Assembly: GCA_907165275.2 (NCBI GenBank)
Contig: OU015659.1
Coordinates: 104,501-168,500, forward strand
DNA length: 64,000 nt
Origin: Zygaena filipendulae
Lineage: Eukaryota; Arthropoda; Insecta; Lepidoptera; Zygaenidae
Direction of reading: 5' to 3'
The translations under genes were made by a program, and so were the position numbers. Below, piece by piece: positions 12,110 to 23,418 of the stretch (within the stretch, counting starts at the first letter, position 1; the number at the start of each line of letters is the position of its first letter). The notes under the pieces are model-generated. The model did no database searches, was not told the origin of the DNA, and was given only the letters and a program-made list of their open reading frames with translations.

Positions 12110-12860
12110 CAGCGGCAGCTGGCCTGAGTGGTGCCCGCCCGCCCCCGCCCCGCGCCGCGCCGCGCTCGCTCCGACACATTCAGTCATCGTTCAATTGAGC
12201 ACACCCGCAGTCCGCTGTTTAGGTAAACGTACGCGCGCTGCGGGGCGGGGCGGGGCGGCGCGGGGGCGGGCGACGGGGGAATACGCGATAGTGTAGCCGA
12301 TGGCAGCTATACCATCGGCGTCGCTAGAGCGTCGTTCGTCCCGCTTTCTACTCTGCTCCCTTAGCCAAATTGACATTCTGTAGTCGTTAACGCATAGAAA
12401 TCTTAAAGAACGATTTGTCATGTCCCGTGGTCGCTCAAAGCGACTTTTGATTAAACGATCAACGATTTTATGTGATCACGATCGCGTTCTTTAGTTTCAC
12501 AGATTGTCAACTCGGCTAAGAGGACTGTTTAGCATAATCGATAGTCGCATAGTCGCTAGATACTATTAGAAAACATCGGGCCACCGTTCTTAGAAATTAT
12601 GAAATAAGCGACCGAGTACAACTTGTATAATAATATATTCACATTTCTATAAAAGAAATATAGAACTATCGGTAAGATCTCTATTTTCGAGAAGGTTGCG
12701 TCGCGTAGGAGCGACCGCTACCGCCGGCCGCCGGGCAGCGCGCCGCAGCTTGCCCTGGGCGGGCGGCGCGGCTCGACTCGTGCAGCGCGCGCGGGCGGGG
12801 CCCGCCCCCGCGACCCGCCCCAGCCGCTTAGGTACAAAATTGTAAATAGGTTCTCAAATA
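12110..12860. other. GC-rich blocks without a recognisable gene
   Basis: C-rich and CpG-rich patches at about 12135-12280 and 12715-12830 are separated by AT-rich DNA. Open frames here are compositional. They could be part of the WIPI2 3' UTR. Confidence 0.4.
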
Positions 12861-12862
12861 AA
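12857..12862 (+). terminator. Candidate WIPI2 polyadenylation signal
   Basis: AATAAA occurs in TCTCAAATAAATATT, followed by T-rich sequence. It is the last plus-strand signal before the convergent NPL4 gene. Confidence 0.35.
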
Positions 12863-13895
12863 TATTTTTACAAAACTATTCGGTGCATTTTCATTTATTC
12901 GAGAAGTCGCGCGGCCCCGGCGGAAATGAAACGCAGGTACGTTCACGACGCAGCCGCAACTGTGAGGCGAGCGTGCTCATATAATTTTTCCTGCATTATA
13001 ATATAAACATAACTATAATAATAATTATCTACAAACTATCAAGTAATAATAGGAAACGGATGGTACGCCTCATAGAGAGGGCTCGGTCGGCCCTCCGCCG
13101 CCCCCCGCTGGCCGCCCCCTGCTGGCCGCCCCCGCCGCCCCCTGCTGGCCGCCCCCGCCGCGCCCTCACTGCGGCGTGCCCCTGCAACAACAACACCGCC
13201 CCTAGCGCTACAGTCGCCGCTACCACTCCACTCGTTAGGGAACAACTGAGCGACTAAACATTAAAATACAAAGTGATTTACAAGAAATAAATCGACTTCA
13301 AAACAAACTAGCGGGTATACTTTTTATAAGAGAAACAATGAAAATGAGCCATCGGTAAGATTTTTTTTTGTAATCGACACTACACTCCATGCCTATCTTG
13401 AAAATTACACTGGTTTTTCTAAATGTAATAACTTCTTTTTTGTAGTCATTTAAAAAAGACTGTGTGTTTGGAGTTACATTAATAGATCACACATACATAC
13501 ACAATATATGTACCTAGGTAAGGTAGGTACATCTTATCTGTTCGTCGCAATGTGTTAATTTTAAAGCGCTCGGCATACAGACTTAGTACAAGGGCGATTA
13601 GAATGGAAGGAGACTACACGACCTCCGTTCATTGTAATGCTGAGAGCATACTCCCAGGAAATCCCGGTTCCAAAACATCCCGGTATTTCCCAGTTCCAGG
13701 GTTTACAGACCGCACCCGACGAACATATTCCTGGTTCTTATTATTATGTGATTAAGTATCTATGAATAAATCAATTTTATCTAATACCTACTTATTATAA
13801 CAAATTCAATAAGTTGGTAAATCGCTGAGCCCAGTTGGCATAGCACAAGTAGTGAGAGTACAGTCTGCAGGTAAAAATTCAAAATTCAAAAGCTA
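12863..13895. other. Intergenic space between convergent genes
   Basis: It holds a direct repeat of CCCCCTGCTGGCCGCC units at about 13100-13160 and otherwise AT-rich DNA. No coding potential is convincing. Confidence 0.4.
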
Positions 13896-13901
13896 TTTAT
13901 T
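13896..13901 (-). terminator. Candidate NPL4 polyadenylation signal
   Basis: AATAAA on the minus strand (TTTATT on plus) lies about 235 bp downstream of the NPL4 stop. Confidence 0.5.
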
Positions 13902-13984
13902 ACTTAGAATTGGTTACAATCGTCAGCAGGTTCTTAGAACTATAAATTACCGTTAGTTCGGGTAGTTATAGGTTCGGGGCCAGT

Positions 13985-14135
13985 GTGTGGTGCGGTGTGT
14001 GTGGTGTGTGGTGCGGTGTGTGTGGTGTGTGGTGCGGTGTGTGTGGTGTGTGGTGCGGTGTGTGTGGTGTGTGGTGTGTGGTGCGGTGTGTGTGGTGTGT
14101 GGTGTGTGGTGCGGTGTGTGTGGTGTGTGGTGTGT
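13985..14135. repeat. GT-rich minisatellite in the NPL4 3' UTR
   Basis: Tandem units of GTGCGGTGTGTGTGGTGTG (19 bp, with shorter variants) begin immediately beside the NPL4 stop codon at 14136-14138. Confidence 0.9.
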
Positions 14136-17100
14136 TCACCTGGGCAGCGCGCACATCTCGCACGTGTCGAGGCGCGCCGCGTTGTGGTAGGTGCACAGCG
14201 CGCACGTCCACACGCCGCCGCCCGCGCCCCCGCCCCCGCCCGCGCCCTCCGCCACGCTGCGACACGACACCACACGACACGAGCGGTCAGGCGACACCAC
14301 CAGCGACAGATGTACATTGTTACAGTCACCGTCAAATAGTAAAAAAAATGTTAGTCGCTCAACTTCAGAGTGATTACATATTTCTGAGGCCGACCGCGAC
14401 CGTGCGACCCACGAACGCGAACATGCGTTATGTAGGTACATACATAACTATACTATCTGAACGATTCCTCGTTTACTCAAGGCTCAATCAAACCTACTGA
14501 AACCGACAAACCCAAAATTTGCCACTCTGCCTTTTTTGTAAAGTGCATAGGCACTTCCCTTCAAGAAAGGATTTTGTGGAAATACCACACTAAAAAGGTA
14601 AAAGTTTTTATGTAGTGAGGCTTGTCAGACAAAGAAACACGTATGCAGTGTATTCAGTACCTACTCCAGTCTCCAACCCTTCAAAGTAAACTTTAGCTTA
14701 TATAACCGAAATAGGTATTACATATACATTACAATACCTATTACATGGGTCGTAATCACGGCAGTCATAGTGTTTTATCACAACCTAGGTAGGTAATTGA
14801 GTATTTTCCGGGGTATGAAAATCAACATTCTAATTAGTCCATGAGTTGGAAAAAAATATACACATTTTTTGCTTTTTCAAATTAATGAAAATAAACGAAA
14901 ATAAAGCGCATTAAATTTGAGGATGGGGGACTCGTGACGTCATTTTACAGTATGAGTTCCATACAGACTGCACCGACTACCGAGTTGTGACTTCACGCGA
15001 AATTTCAATTCAATGAATCGCCGTTATTTTCAGATAACGTAACAAAGCAAAAATACGTGTCCAATATTTTTCACTAATCTACGAGAGGGACAAAAAAAAA
15101 TTTAGTTAAGTAGCCAAGTATATTGCGGAGTTCCCGCGGGATTGTGGGATAAAAAGTGGGTACTTTTTAACTTTCTCTGTACCCCTGACGACGTGTATGC
15201 TATATTTAATGATGATCGGTTGAGCCATGCCGTGGAGTCGTACCTGTGGTGGTCCCGGGGCGGCGCGGGCTCGTCGCCCTGGTCGGCGGCGGCGCGCGCC
15301 AGCTGCAGCAGCGTGGCGGCGGCGGCGGGCGGCTCGCGGCGCCACTCGGCCGCGGCCCGCTCGTCGCGCGCCGCCACCGCGCGCAGCAGCGGCGCCAGCG
15401 CCTCCGACGCGGCCGGCAGCGGCAGCGCCTCGTTGCTGGCCAGGAACACCAGCAGGTGCAGGTCGGCCAGCACGGCCAGCGCCGGCCCGCCCGCGCCCGC
15501 CTGCAGCGCCGCGTGCAGCGCGCGCAGCGTCTGCAGCTGCTGCTGCAGCGGCCGGTGCGCGGGCGGGAAGGCGGCGCGCGGCGCGAACAGCGGCTCGCCG
15601 GCCCCCGCGCCCGCGCCCGCCCCCCCCCCCGCGCCCGCCCCCGCCGCGCCCGCCACGCCGCACGGCACGTCCACCAGCAGGTAGTCGACGGGCACGACGC
15701 GCGCCGCCACCGGCACCTCGTTGCCGTACGCGTCGCGCTCCTGCCGCCGCCGCCGCCCACCGCAACACGCAACACGCTCGTCACTCGGGCTAGCACTCCG
15801 CGATATGCGGAACTTTTAGTAGAAGTTTCGCATATCGCGGCCATATTATTGTTGTAGGGCGACCGGCCCCCTTTGCCGAGTTGACAATCTATGATTGTTA
15901 ACGCATAGACAAAAATACGGAACGGAATCGTTATTCCAATCGAAGTTTAGAAAGCATTATTACTATTGCAATGAGATTCAACAAAAACTGTCAAAAGTGA
16001 TTACATATTTCTGTTGCTGACTAAATAGGTACCTTATAAATTCGCCACGTTCATCTGACACGCCTATCTGAATCTCAACCATTTTTTTTTTTTTTTTTTT
16101 TTTTTTATTAAAGGTTCACTAAACCGGATGATACACAAATTATTGTCGTACATAGGTAAATATAGATAGATAGTAAATTAAATACAAATGTCATGCATAT
16201 CGTGTACATCCTACTAGGAGTGAACACAGCATGCGATCACAATTCATAAGATTCAGTTTTAACAAAAAGAAAATTTATACAGAATATTTGGTATCAAAAA
16301 AAAAACAAAATAAAATAAAAGGATCGATGAATAAATGAAGCCATTTTACTTGGAGACTATTGGTAATATTTGTACATGTAGAATGTAGATAAAAGAAATT
16401 CTACTACGAATGTCACTGCGGAATTGTGTAGCTTTGTAAAATAGCGCAAAAAATACTAAGTACAGAGGGCACTCTACATGTAAGTGATGGACAACTAAAA
16501 GTCGTTAGATCTTGGGGAATCATAGTCCGCGGTGAGGTCCCTATTACCTACCTAGTATGAATGAGATACATATTTTATTATTATTAAACTTTGAACGGTG
16601 AAGGTTTTTTCCTACTTAGCAACCTTTTACTGCGCGTGGTCCGTAGCGCACTTGGCCGGTTTTACTTTGCTTTACCTAAGTCACTGATATAGGTACGAAA
16701 AGCTGGTCGAAAATTATACAGGTAATTTTTTTCGCCACCCGACTACGAAACCTTAAATATATCCAGCCGTGTAATCCAATCATACACAGTTACAATGTAA
16801 ACTGTGAATCAAATAACGCACCTTGTAGTAGACGTCGGGCACGTACTGGCGGTCGCTGCTGGCGCGGATGGCGCCCAGCTCGGGCGCGTCGCGCGTGGGC
16901 AGCAGCACGCCGTCGCGCACCAGCGCCTGGCACTGCCCCGACACCTGGTAGCCCTCCAGGTGCACCTGCTTGGCGCTGTCACCTGCCGACAGCCCGCCGC
17001 ACGTGAGCACCGCGCGCTCACACCGCGCGCTCACACCGCGCGCTCACACCGCGCGCTCACACCCCGCGCTCACACCGCGCGCTCACACCGCGCGCTCACA

Positions 17101-20100
17101 CCCCGCGCTCACACCGCGCGCTCACACCCCGCGCTCACACCCCGCGCTCATACCGCGCGCTCACACCGCGCGCTCACACCGCGCGCTCACACCGCGCGCT
17201 CACACCCCGCGCTCACACCCGGCGCTCACACCGCGCGCTCACACCGCGCGCTCACACCACAGACAGACAGAGATCGCGAACAGACAGACAGACACAAAAG
17301 AATATAAAAAACTTTTTTTGGGGTTGGTTACTCTCCTTCTATCGCCCCCTGTCAATTTTTGTTAAAAATATTCAATGTACAGAACCATGGATTCTACTAT
17401 TTTATTATAGTATAATTTATAAAAGATAGATATTATTTACTATTGAGGACTTTTTTGTAGATATTTTGAAGACCATCATCTTTGTAATGCATACTTTTGG
17501 TGTACGATCAACGTATGCGAGGATAAGAGCTCGAAAGCGCATTTTCATCCGACTTGCTTCAAATTTATCGTCACTGCTCAGCTCCTATGTGTCTTAGCGT
17601 TATGTCATATAGCCTAAAACCTGCCCAGGAGTATGGACTACAATCGTACCAAGTTTGATTAAATTCCCTTCAGTAGTTTTTGACCCATGCGTGCATATAT
17701 AGACAGACAGACAGACAAAAAATTTACTGATTGCATTTTTGGCATCAGTATCGATCACCATTCATCCTCCAATATTAATTTTAAATATATTATATTCAAT
17801 GTACAAAATTGATCTCTCTATAGTTTTAACTTTTATTATAAGTATACTTATGGATAAAATTCTATTACCTTACTGAGACCGGATTTTTTAATCTTGTAAT
17901 AATAATAATAAAAAAGTTTATTTTGGTAATAATCTTAATTCTAGTTTAACATTTTATATACAGTATATTATACCAAAAAAGGTCCCCGCTCAGTATTGTT
18001 GTGGCGCAAACCACGGCGCTGGTTTCCCGCGGAAGACTTCTTCTTCAAACAAAGACTAACCAGGTGGGTTATAATTTCGAATAGTATCAAATATTTTATG
18101 GTCTAGGATTTATCAAATATAATGTGAAACTTCAGAAAAAGGAAAATATGTGTTGAATGTATCCACTTAGTTTCTTTTGCCCTCCCTGAAAGAGGTAAAT
18201 GTTTCCTAAAAAAATTAAAGTGACGTAACATTTCGAGTATGGCTGTGTTTGGTGTTTCGTTGCAACGTTCCGTTTCACAAAATTAAAAGTTAAATATTTT
18301 GGAAACTATTGATAATTTTTTAGTAAATCTTTCACGATAATGCTTTTTTGCTCTATTTTTGAAATATTGTCAATTTCTTATTATAAGTTTCATGCAAGTA
18401 CCCTATTGAATTTTATGTAAATTTATAAACAGATAAAACAGATAATAATTTTCTGAATTCCTCTTATTGAATTCAGAACATATTTATCTTTTTGAGTGCA
18501 CATAATTTTTTACTTCGAAAGTTTCTGAGACCATCTCCAAATCCACGCAAGAGGTGGGGGGGGGGGGGGGGGGGACACCACGGAGACTAGCTAGTATCTG
18601 TGCTTACAAATAATCTTCCCTGATGGCATCAGTAACAAATAGCGGACAACAACTCACCGGTGACGCAGACGGTGACGAACTTGGAGCCGAAGTAGCCGGA
18701 GGAGCTGTAGCGGCACGCATTGGGGTGCTGGCTCTGGTAGTGGCCCGCCGTCACGCACTCCTGCGCCGACAGGAAGTGCGAGTGGCCGCCGCTGCCGCCC
18801 CGCACACGCACCGCACCGCCCCGCACACGCACCGCACCGCCCCGCACCACACAACGCACGGTTACACAGACGCGGCACAGGTGCACAGGCTCGAGCCCCG
18901 CCTCCGCCAGGGGAATAGGGTTCAGTGTGATGTCATAATATTATTTATCTTATTACTAGTGAGTGATCAGTAGGACGCGTACAGTAGGAGGAGCACGAAT
19001 TTTTTCGCTCTCGTCTAGTCGATATCGAGCACTTTTTTTGTATGGAAAATGAACAGCACCATCTATCCAGTGTCGTTCATTTTCCATACAAAAAATCGCT
19101 TTGACATTACGACGATATCGACTAGACGAGAGCGAAAAAATTCGTGCTCCCCCTGTAGTCGCTCTCGTCTGTCGATATCGTCGTAATGTCAAAGCATTTT
19201 TTTTGTATGGAAAATGAACAACACTGGATAGATGGCGTTGTTTATCTACAAAAAAGGCATCCAATAAGAAAGGATTTTCCGAAATTCTACCCCTAAGGAG
19301 GTGAAAAGAGGGGGCAAAGTTTATTATCGCGGGTAAAACCGCGCGGGCAGCTAGTTTTTGATATTAAAAATGCCAATATAAGTTTGTTTTGCTTTCACAC
19401 TCTAATTAAATATATAAATAAATAAAAGAAATTTTTATTTATTATTATTATTATAATTTTTATTACTCAACACATCATAATGAAATTTGGCATACACGTC
19501 GTCAAAGGTACGGAGGACGTGGGGTACTTTTATCCCCGAATTCGGCGAAACCTGGGAGAACAGTTAGCAAATGAATACTAAAGTAAAAAATATATAGTTA
19601 TGTGTATCTATCCCCTGGTAGATAGCTATATTAAGTGCTCTGCTTAGTTGACAGGGCTCACCGTATGTGCTGGACGGTGCCGCTGGCGAGGTCGTCGGGC
19701 AGCAGGTCCGTGAAGATCCAGCCCACGCGGCGCAGGCCGAGCCGCGCGGCCACGGCCTCCAGCGCCGGCAGCTTGCCGTCGGGCGCCAGCTCCACGTGGT
19801 CGCGGCCCGACGCCTGCGCCGGCTCGTAGATGGCGCACACGCGCGCGCGGATGCCTGCACAGGGCGCGGGGCCGCACGTCACTAGCCGCCGCAAGCGGGC
19901 GCCGCACTCGCGCCGCGGGCCAGCACTCACCCAGCGGCACGTCGGGGTGGCTCTCGTAGCGGCCGTACAGGAAGCCGACTCGCTGGTGGCCGGTGGCGCG
20001 CCAGTAGGCCAGGAAGCGCTCCACGATGGCGGGGTGCTCGAACAGCACGTTGTCCACGTGGCGGTAGGCCTGCCGCGTCAGCGTCACGGCGCCCGGCTGG

Positions 20101-21677
20101 CACTTGGAGCAGATGCCGCGCGGCCAAGGCGGGTGCTCCTTGCAGCCTGGCACGCGGGGCACAACACATTTCATGATGTTCTAAATGTAACTTGGTTAAC
20201 TGGTAATCTCTCACTCTACAACTATTTAGTATTGTACCAATTTGATAAATTTTAATGGAAGTTAGTAAAAAATAAGTTTTTTGGTCCTGAGTCACTGGTC
20301 AGGGTGTGAGAACAACTTAAAACCATTACTTTAAAACTATGATTTAGAAATAAACAAAATATTTAACAACTAAATATTTAAAAGAAAAAAAAAATTATGA
20401 ATAACTATATACAGGCACCGATCAGTTGCTTCAACTGCCTGCCTGATTTATAAATAAATAAATACCTGGTTTGATCTTGCATGACAATTCGTCTAAAGAG
20501 ATAAATTTTCCAGAAGTTATTTTTCGTAGATAGGAATGAAAAGACATGTGCTTTATGTTATGCTTTTTGAGATAGCCTTCATCCCAGGGCTCTAGGGGTG
20601 AACAGTGCACGCAGCAGCCCTTCGAGTTGTGTCTACACCTAAAACCAAAAGTTTGTTTGTAATTTTTTTATTCAATGCACGTTGGGTTGCATTAAGAAAC
20701 TGTGAAAACAAAACCACTTACAATTTCTCATCTCGCTCTCTCTGGATATTGCCTGACTGTGTGTACAGCTGTAAGTCTACTTCATCTTCCTCCGGCACTC
20801 CTGCACGTGAGGTGGCAGTGGTTGGGATAGCTGTGGAAGGGCCAGCTTCAGCGGGCTCTCCAAAAGGCTTATTGTTAGCCTGCAAGTTGCAACATTAAAG
20901 ATGTTAGTACACATGAAAATTTTTAACTGTCATAATATGGTCTGTTAGTGACAATATAAACTAGTGTTTAACATAACATTGACTAATCTAACAGCAGTGG
21001 CTAGTTACCTCTGAACTTGTGGTAGGTTGATCAAACAGGACAGCTCCATTCACTGGACTTAAATAAATCATGTCTCCATGTTGGAGATTGTAGTCTCTCA
21101 GGCGGCGAGACTTGCTGGAGGTGATCTCCTCCTTGCGCTGGCGGTCCTTGTGCAGAGTGAATGCGAACGAGTTGAGATGCAGCGCTTCGTAGACGCGCTC
21201 GAACAGCTGAGCCGTCGCCTCCGAGTCCAGGGCCTCGATGCGCGTCGTGCCCTCCGCGCTCTGCACCCGCAGCGTCTGCACACACACATGGCGTGAGGTG
21301 ACGGGCTACGCTTCTAGCTACAACTCCAACGATGCAATCAACGTGCGTTCGTGACAGATAACAGCATCAAAATGTGATTAGTCACTCTCATTAGCACGGC
21401 GAATAAACATAGACCAATCCTTTAGAGGAAATAGTTAACGAATGCTATCATATAATAAACGTAATAATTGAAAAAATGGGTGACAAACCAAAATGAAAAA
21501 TAACAAAGAAAATATTGTTCATTGCCCAGGCACTGAAGTGTAAAAAAGTAGGTAACTTGAATTCGAATACGGCAAATAGCAAAATTCTTCTCCAGGATAT
21601 AGCAATTTGACTCACTTTATATTACACTAAAGAAACATTTTTATTGTAAAACTTACTAGTTTTTTTGATCCTGACAT
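14136..21677 (-). CDS. NPLOC4: NPL4 / NPLOC4, p97 cofactor (complete, 10 exons)
   Basis: Minus-strand exons are 21677-21657, 21275-21009, 20879-20722, 20638-20466, 20146-19931, 19854-19662, 18791-18658, 16982-16822, 15740-15244 and 14256-14136. All have GT-AG borders and matching phases. They total 1941 nt, or 646 aa, close to human NPLOC4 (about 608). Domains: UBX-like fold about 8-90; zinc-binding CRHNSKGCCVHC at about 150-161 and GICSKCQPGAVTL after 215; an MPN/NPL4 domain with VGFLYGRYESHPDVPLG, VGWIFTDLLPDDLASGTVQ and FLSAQECVTAGHY; and a C-terminal NZF finger, WTCALCTYHNAARLDTCEMC, ending LPR at the stop. The protein acts with UFD1 to bring ubiquitylated clients to p97/Cdc48 (ERAD, chromatin, mitochondria). 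Early exons (20466-21275) use ordinary codons while later exons are extremely GC-rich with Ala/Gly expansions in the 15244-15740 exon. The start MSGSKKL gives a short first exon as in relatives. Confidence 0.93.
14834..15092. mobile_element. MITE family C, degenerate copy
   Basis: TTAGTCC at the left and an eroded GAGGGAC at the right flank the same internal blocks. TGACGTCA is kept near 14935; the second site has decayed to TGACTTCA near 14988. It lies in the last NPL4 intron. Confidence 0.6.
15116..15232. mobile_element. Helitron/Lep1-like repeat family A copy against the NPL4 donor
   Basis: GGAGTTCCCGCGGG, CTGTACCCCTGACGACGTG and TGATGATCGGTTGAGCC are family A blocks. The recognisable repeat stops about 12-15 bp from the 5' splice site of the exon ending at 15244 (minus strand). 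Confidence 0.65.
15745..16821. other. NPL4 intron, mostly AT-rich
   Basis: A poly(T) run of about 27 at 16084-16110, followed by AT-rich sequence, looks like a reverse-oriented retroelement tail. No coding remnant was recognised. A short inverted repeat around CGCGATATGCG/CGCATATCGCG lies at about 15799-15839. Confidence 0.4.
17005..17262. repeat. 13-bp minisatellite next to an NPL4 acceptor
   Basis: About 20 tandem copies of ACCGCGCGCTCAC, with a CCCCGCGCTCAC variant, start about 23 bp from the acceptor of the exon beginning at 16982 (minus). Confidence 0.92.
17263..18657. other. NPL4 intron, AT-rich, no gene seen
   Basis: It contains GACAGACAGACA microsatellites (about 17270 and 17702), a poly(G) run at 18557-18574 and a possible LINE tail near 17900-18060. 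No exon or RNA gene is recognisable. Confidence 0.4.
18798..18852. repeat. Short GC-rich tandem repeat forming an NPL4 acceptor
   Basis: Copies of CCCCGCACACGCACCGCA abut the exon starting at 18791. On the minus strand the last unit runs into the GGCGGCAG acceptor itself. Confidence 0.75.
18980..19253. mobile_element. Palindromic MITE plus a partial third arm
   Basis: GAGCACGAATTTTTTCGCTC at 18991 is inverted at 19149, with TCTCGTCTAGTCGATATCG arms and a TTTTTGTATGGAAAATGAAC interior. A further partial arm (GTCGATATCGTCGTAATGTC) follows at about 19170-19253. Confidence 0.75.
19275..19566. mobile_element. Helitron/Lep1-like repeat family A, two fragments
   Basis: One fragment ends GTAAAACCGCGCGGGCAGCT-AGT (about 19356). 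The second runs from ATGAAATTTGGCATACACGT (about 19481) to GAACAGTTAG (about 19568). Confidence 0.5.
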
Positions 21678-21838
21678 TTTTTTTAAATGCACTAGGTACC
21701 TACTACAACAGCAATAACAGCATTTGATTTGAATGACAATACAAAATTGACAATGACATTCATGACAATCACAAACTACCAGAGCGTTGCGCCATTTACA
21801 CTCGCGTACAACTGACGAGACGAGGCGCGAGTGGGTTG

Positions 21839-21868
21839 GCGCCGCGAATCACACGTGATTTGCGGCGC
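21839..21868. promoter_or_regulatory. 30-bp near-palindrome centred on CACGTG
   Basis: Arms GCGCCGCGAATCAC and GTGATTTGCGGCGC differ at one position, and the centre creates CACGTG, an E-box core. It is 162 bp upstream of the NPL4 ATG. Confidence 0.5.
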
Positions 21869-22555
21869 TAATCTCGCGCGAATGTAGAGAGGCCTTTATG
21901 ACTTCATACCACATACTGCTGAATGCTGATATTGCGACAGTGTACTGAAAGTTATTCGGAACGATTTTCAGGGCACTGGGAGCACTGGGCCAGTGCTATC
22001 AGTGCGTTTCGGAACATAATCTAAATTGTCAAAAATGTGACAAAATGTCACTCAAACAAAACAAGCTTACAACTTACAAGCCACTGGCGGCTGGCACAAA
22101 CTACTTAAGAGATACTGGCTGGCGAGTCAGAGAGAAGGTAATCACTTTGTAACTTCAAACTAACTTGTAACTTCACTTCAAATCGATAAAAATTTTACAA
22201 TAAAGGACTACTTCATGTTCTCTTATTCGTCTGTGTCACTGATGTTCCTGAGATGACCGTCTGAACAGTATGCACAAACTATTTAGAGATACTGACAGTA
22301 TGTTCTCTTATTCGTCTGTGGACTACTTACACGGATCCCAGTACTGAATAGGTAACTTCATGCAGGCTACAATCAAGGAATAAAAATAGAAAACATTCGA
22401 AAGGTAGCTGCAAAGATCTCAGTCAAAGATAGTGTATTTTGTATAATAGAATGTCTGAAGGTAGCTGAATGGATACAATTTTGAGTTACTTATAGGTTTT
22501 TAATGAATTCAGCCTACCTCGAAAAATATTAAATCAATTAATTGTTTGTATACAC

Positions 22556-22590
22556 CTCAGACGAAATAAAAACTTTTTATTTCGTCTGAG
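22556..22590. repeat. Micro-palindrome, 35 bp
   Basis: Two 17-base arms, starting CTCAGACGAAATA and ending TATTTCGTCTGAG, surround a single C. The palindrome is perfect. The same arm sequences recur at 22892 and 62621. Confidence 0.85.
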
Positions 22591-22891
22591 GTAAAGTACC
22601 CTCCTCACGCAGGCCGCAGGCCGCAGTTGGGATCGCTGCGAACGATGACGTAGCTATTGCTACGCGTGTCGTGTGGCTTGTTGCGTCAACTACCTATGTT
22701 TTGCGTTGGTAGATGGGTCTGTGTGCTATGTCGCGTGTTGTATTAATAGTGTTTCGTAATAATATACCTAGGTAGGCGGGACTCGGGAGCGGGCGCGGCG
22801 AGTGGCGACGTTCTCGTGGACACACGGCGCAGGTGGCGCGAGACGCGAGTGCGCGACTCGGCCGGTGGCTCCGCTGCAGGCTGCACCGCTC

Positions 22892-22920
22892 CTCAGACGA
22901 AATATTTTATTTCGTCTGAG
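22892..22920. mobile_element. Micro-palindrome, 29 bp, flanked by an 8-bp direct repeat
   Basis: The arm CTCAGACGAAATA, three T, and its exact reverse complement make a perfect palindrome. CACCGCTC is repeated exactly at 22884-22891 and 22921-22928, as expected of a target-site duplication. Confidence 0.7.
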
Positions 22921-23418
22921 CACCGCTCAGCCGCTAGCTCACGGCTGTTCCCACCTGCCTCTGTGACTCGTGCGACTGCAACTGGCGCGCAGAAAATCAC
23001 TACCAAAAGTATGTACTCAATCATAAATCATAAAAAAATATACACCTAGTTTGAAATTGTAACCTGATGCACTTTTACTCACAATATATAATTTAATTGT
23101 CTTATTAGTGTTTCAGTCTTGACCAACGATTATTGTTTTAGTATGATAAATTATTCACATTAAATATAGCTGACTGAATCTATATCCCCTGAATAAAAAT
23201 AAAGACAGTAGCAATAACATAGTTCTTTATGAATAGACATGATTAATAACTGTTGGTGATAGGTATTTATTTATTTGTTTATTCAACAAAAATTCCACAG
23301 CACATGATATTAATTTCAAACACTTCACAATTGTGTAGTATTGTGTATAATATTGTAATATATAGAGTGATGTGGTGCTCTCTGTTGACAGGTACAGCGT
23401 GTCTGAAGCTCGAGCACT

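Larger units (their letters stand above)
8508..12862 (+). other. Putative long WIPI2 3' UTR and trailing DNA
   Basis: No recognisable exon follows the stop at 8507. Base composition stays mixed, and the first convincing late signal is AATAAA at 12857-12862. The stretch contains a MITE, a LINE tail and family C MITE copy 2. A single UTR of 4.3 kb is an inference; transcripts could end earlier. Confidence 0.35.
21678..23418. promoter_or_regulatory. Divergent promoter region between NPL4 and the PPPDE-PUL gene
   Basis: The two ATG codons face away from each other 1741 bp apart. A GC-rich block at about 21780-21895 lies on the NPL4 side and another at about 22760-23000 on the other side. Direct repeats (TACTGGCTGGCG, GTTCTCTTATTCGTCTGTG) lie at about 22090-22325. 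No TATA box is obvious. Shared regulation is an inference. Confidence 0.5.

Noticed and set aside
13029..13257. Extra NPL4 terminal exon at about 13.25 kb
   Set aside because: An acceptor-like TTTAG in phase could add a short tail, but the frame already ends LPR-stop at 14136, exactly where relatives end, with a poly(A) signal at 13896.
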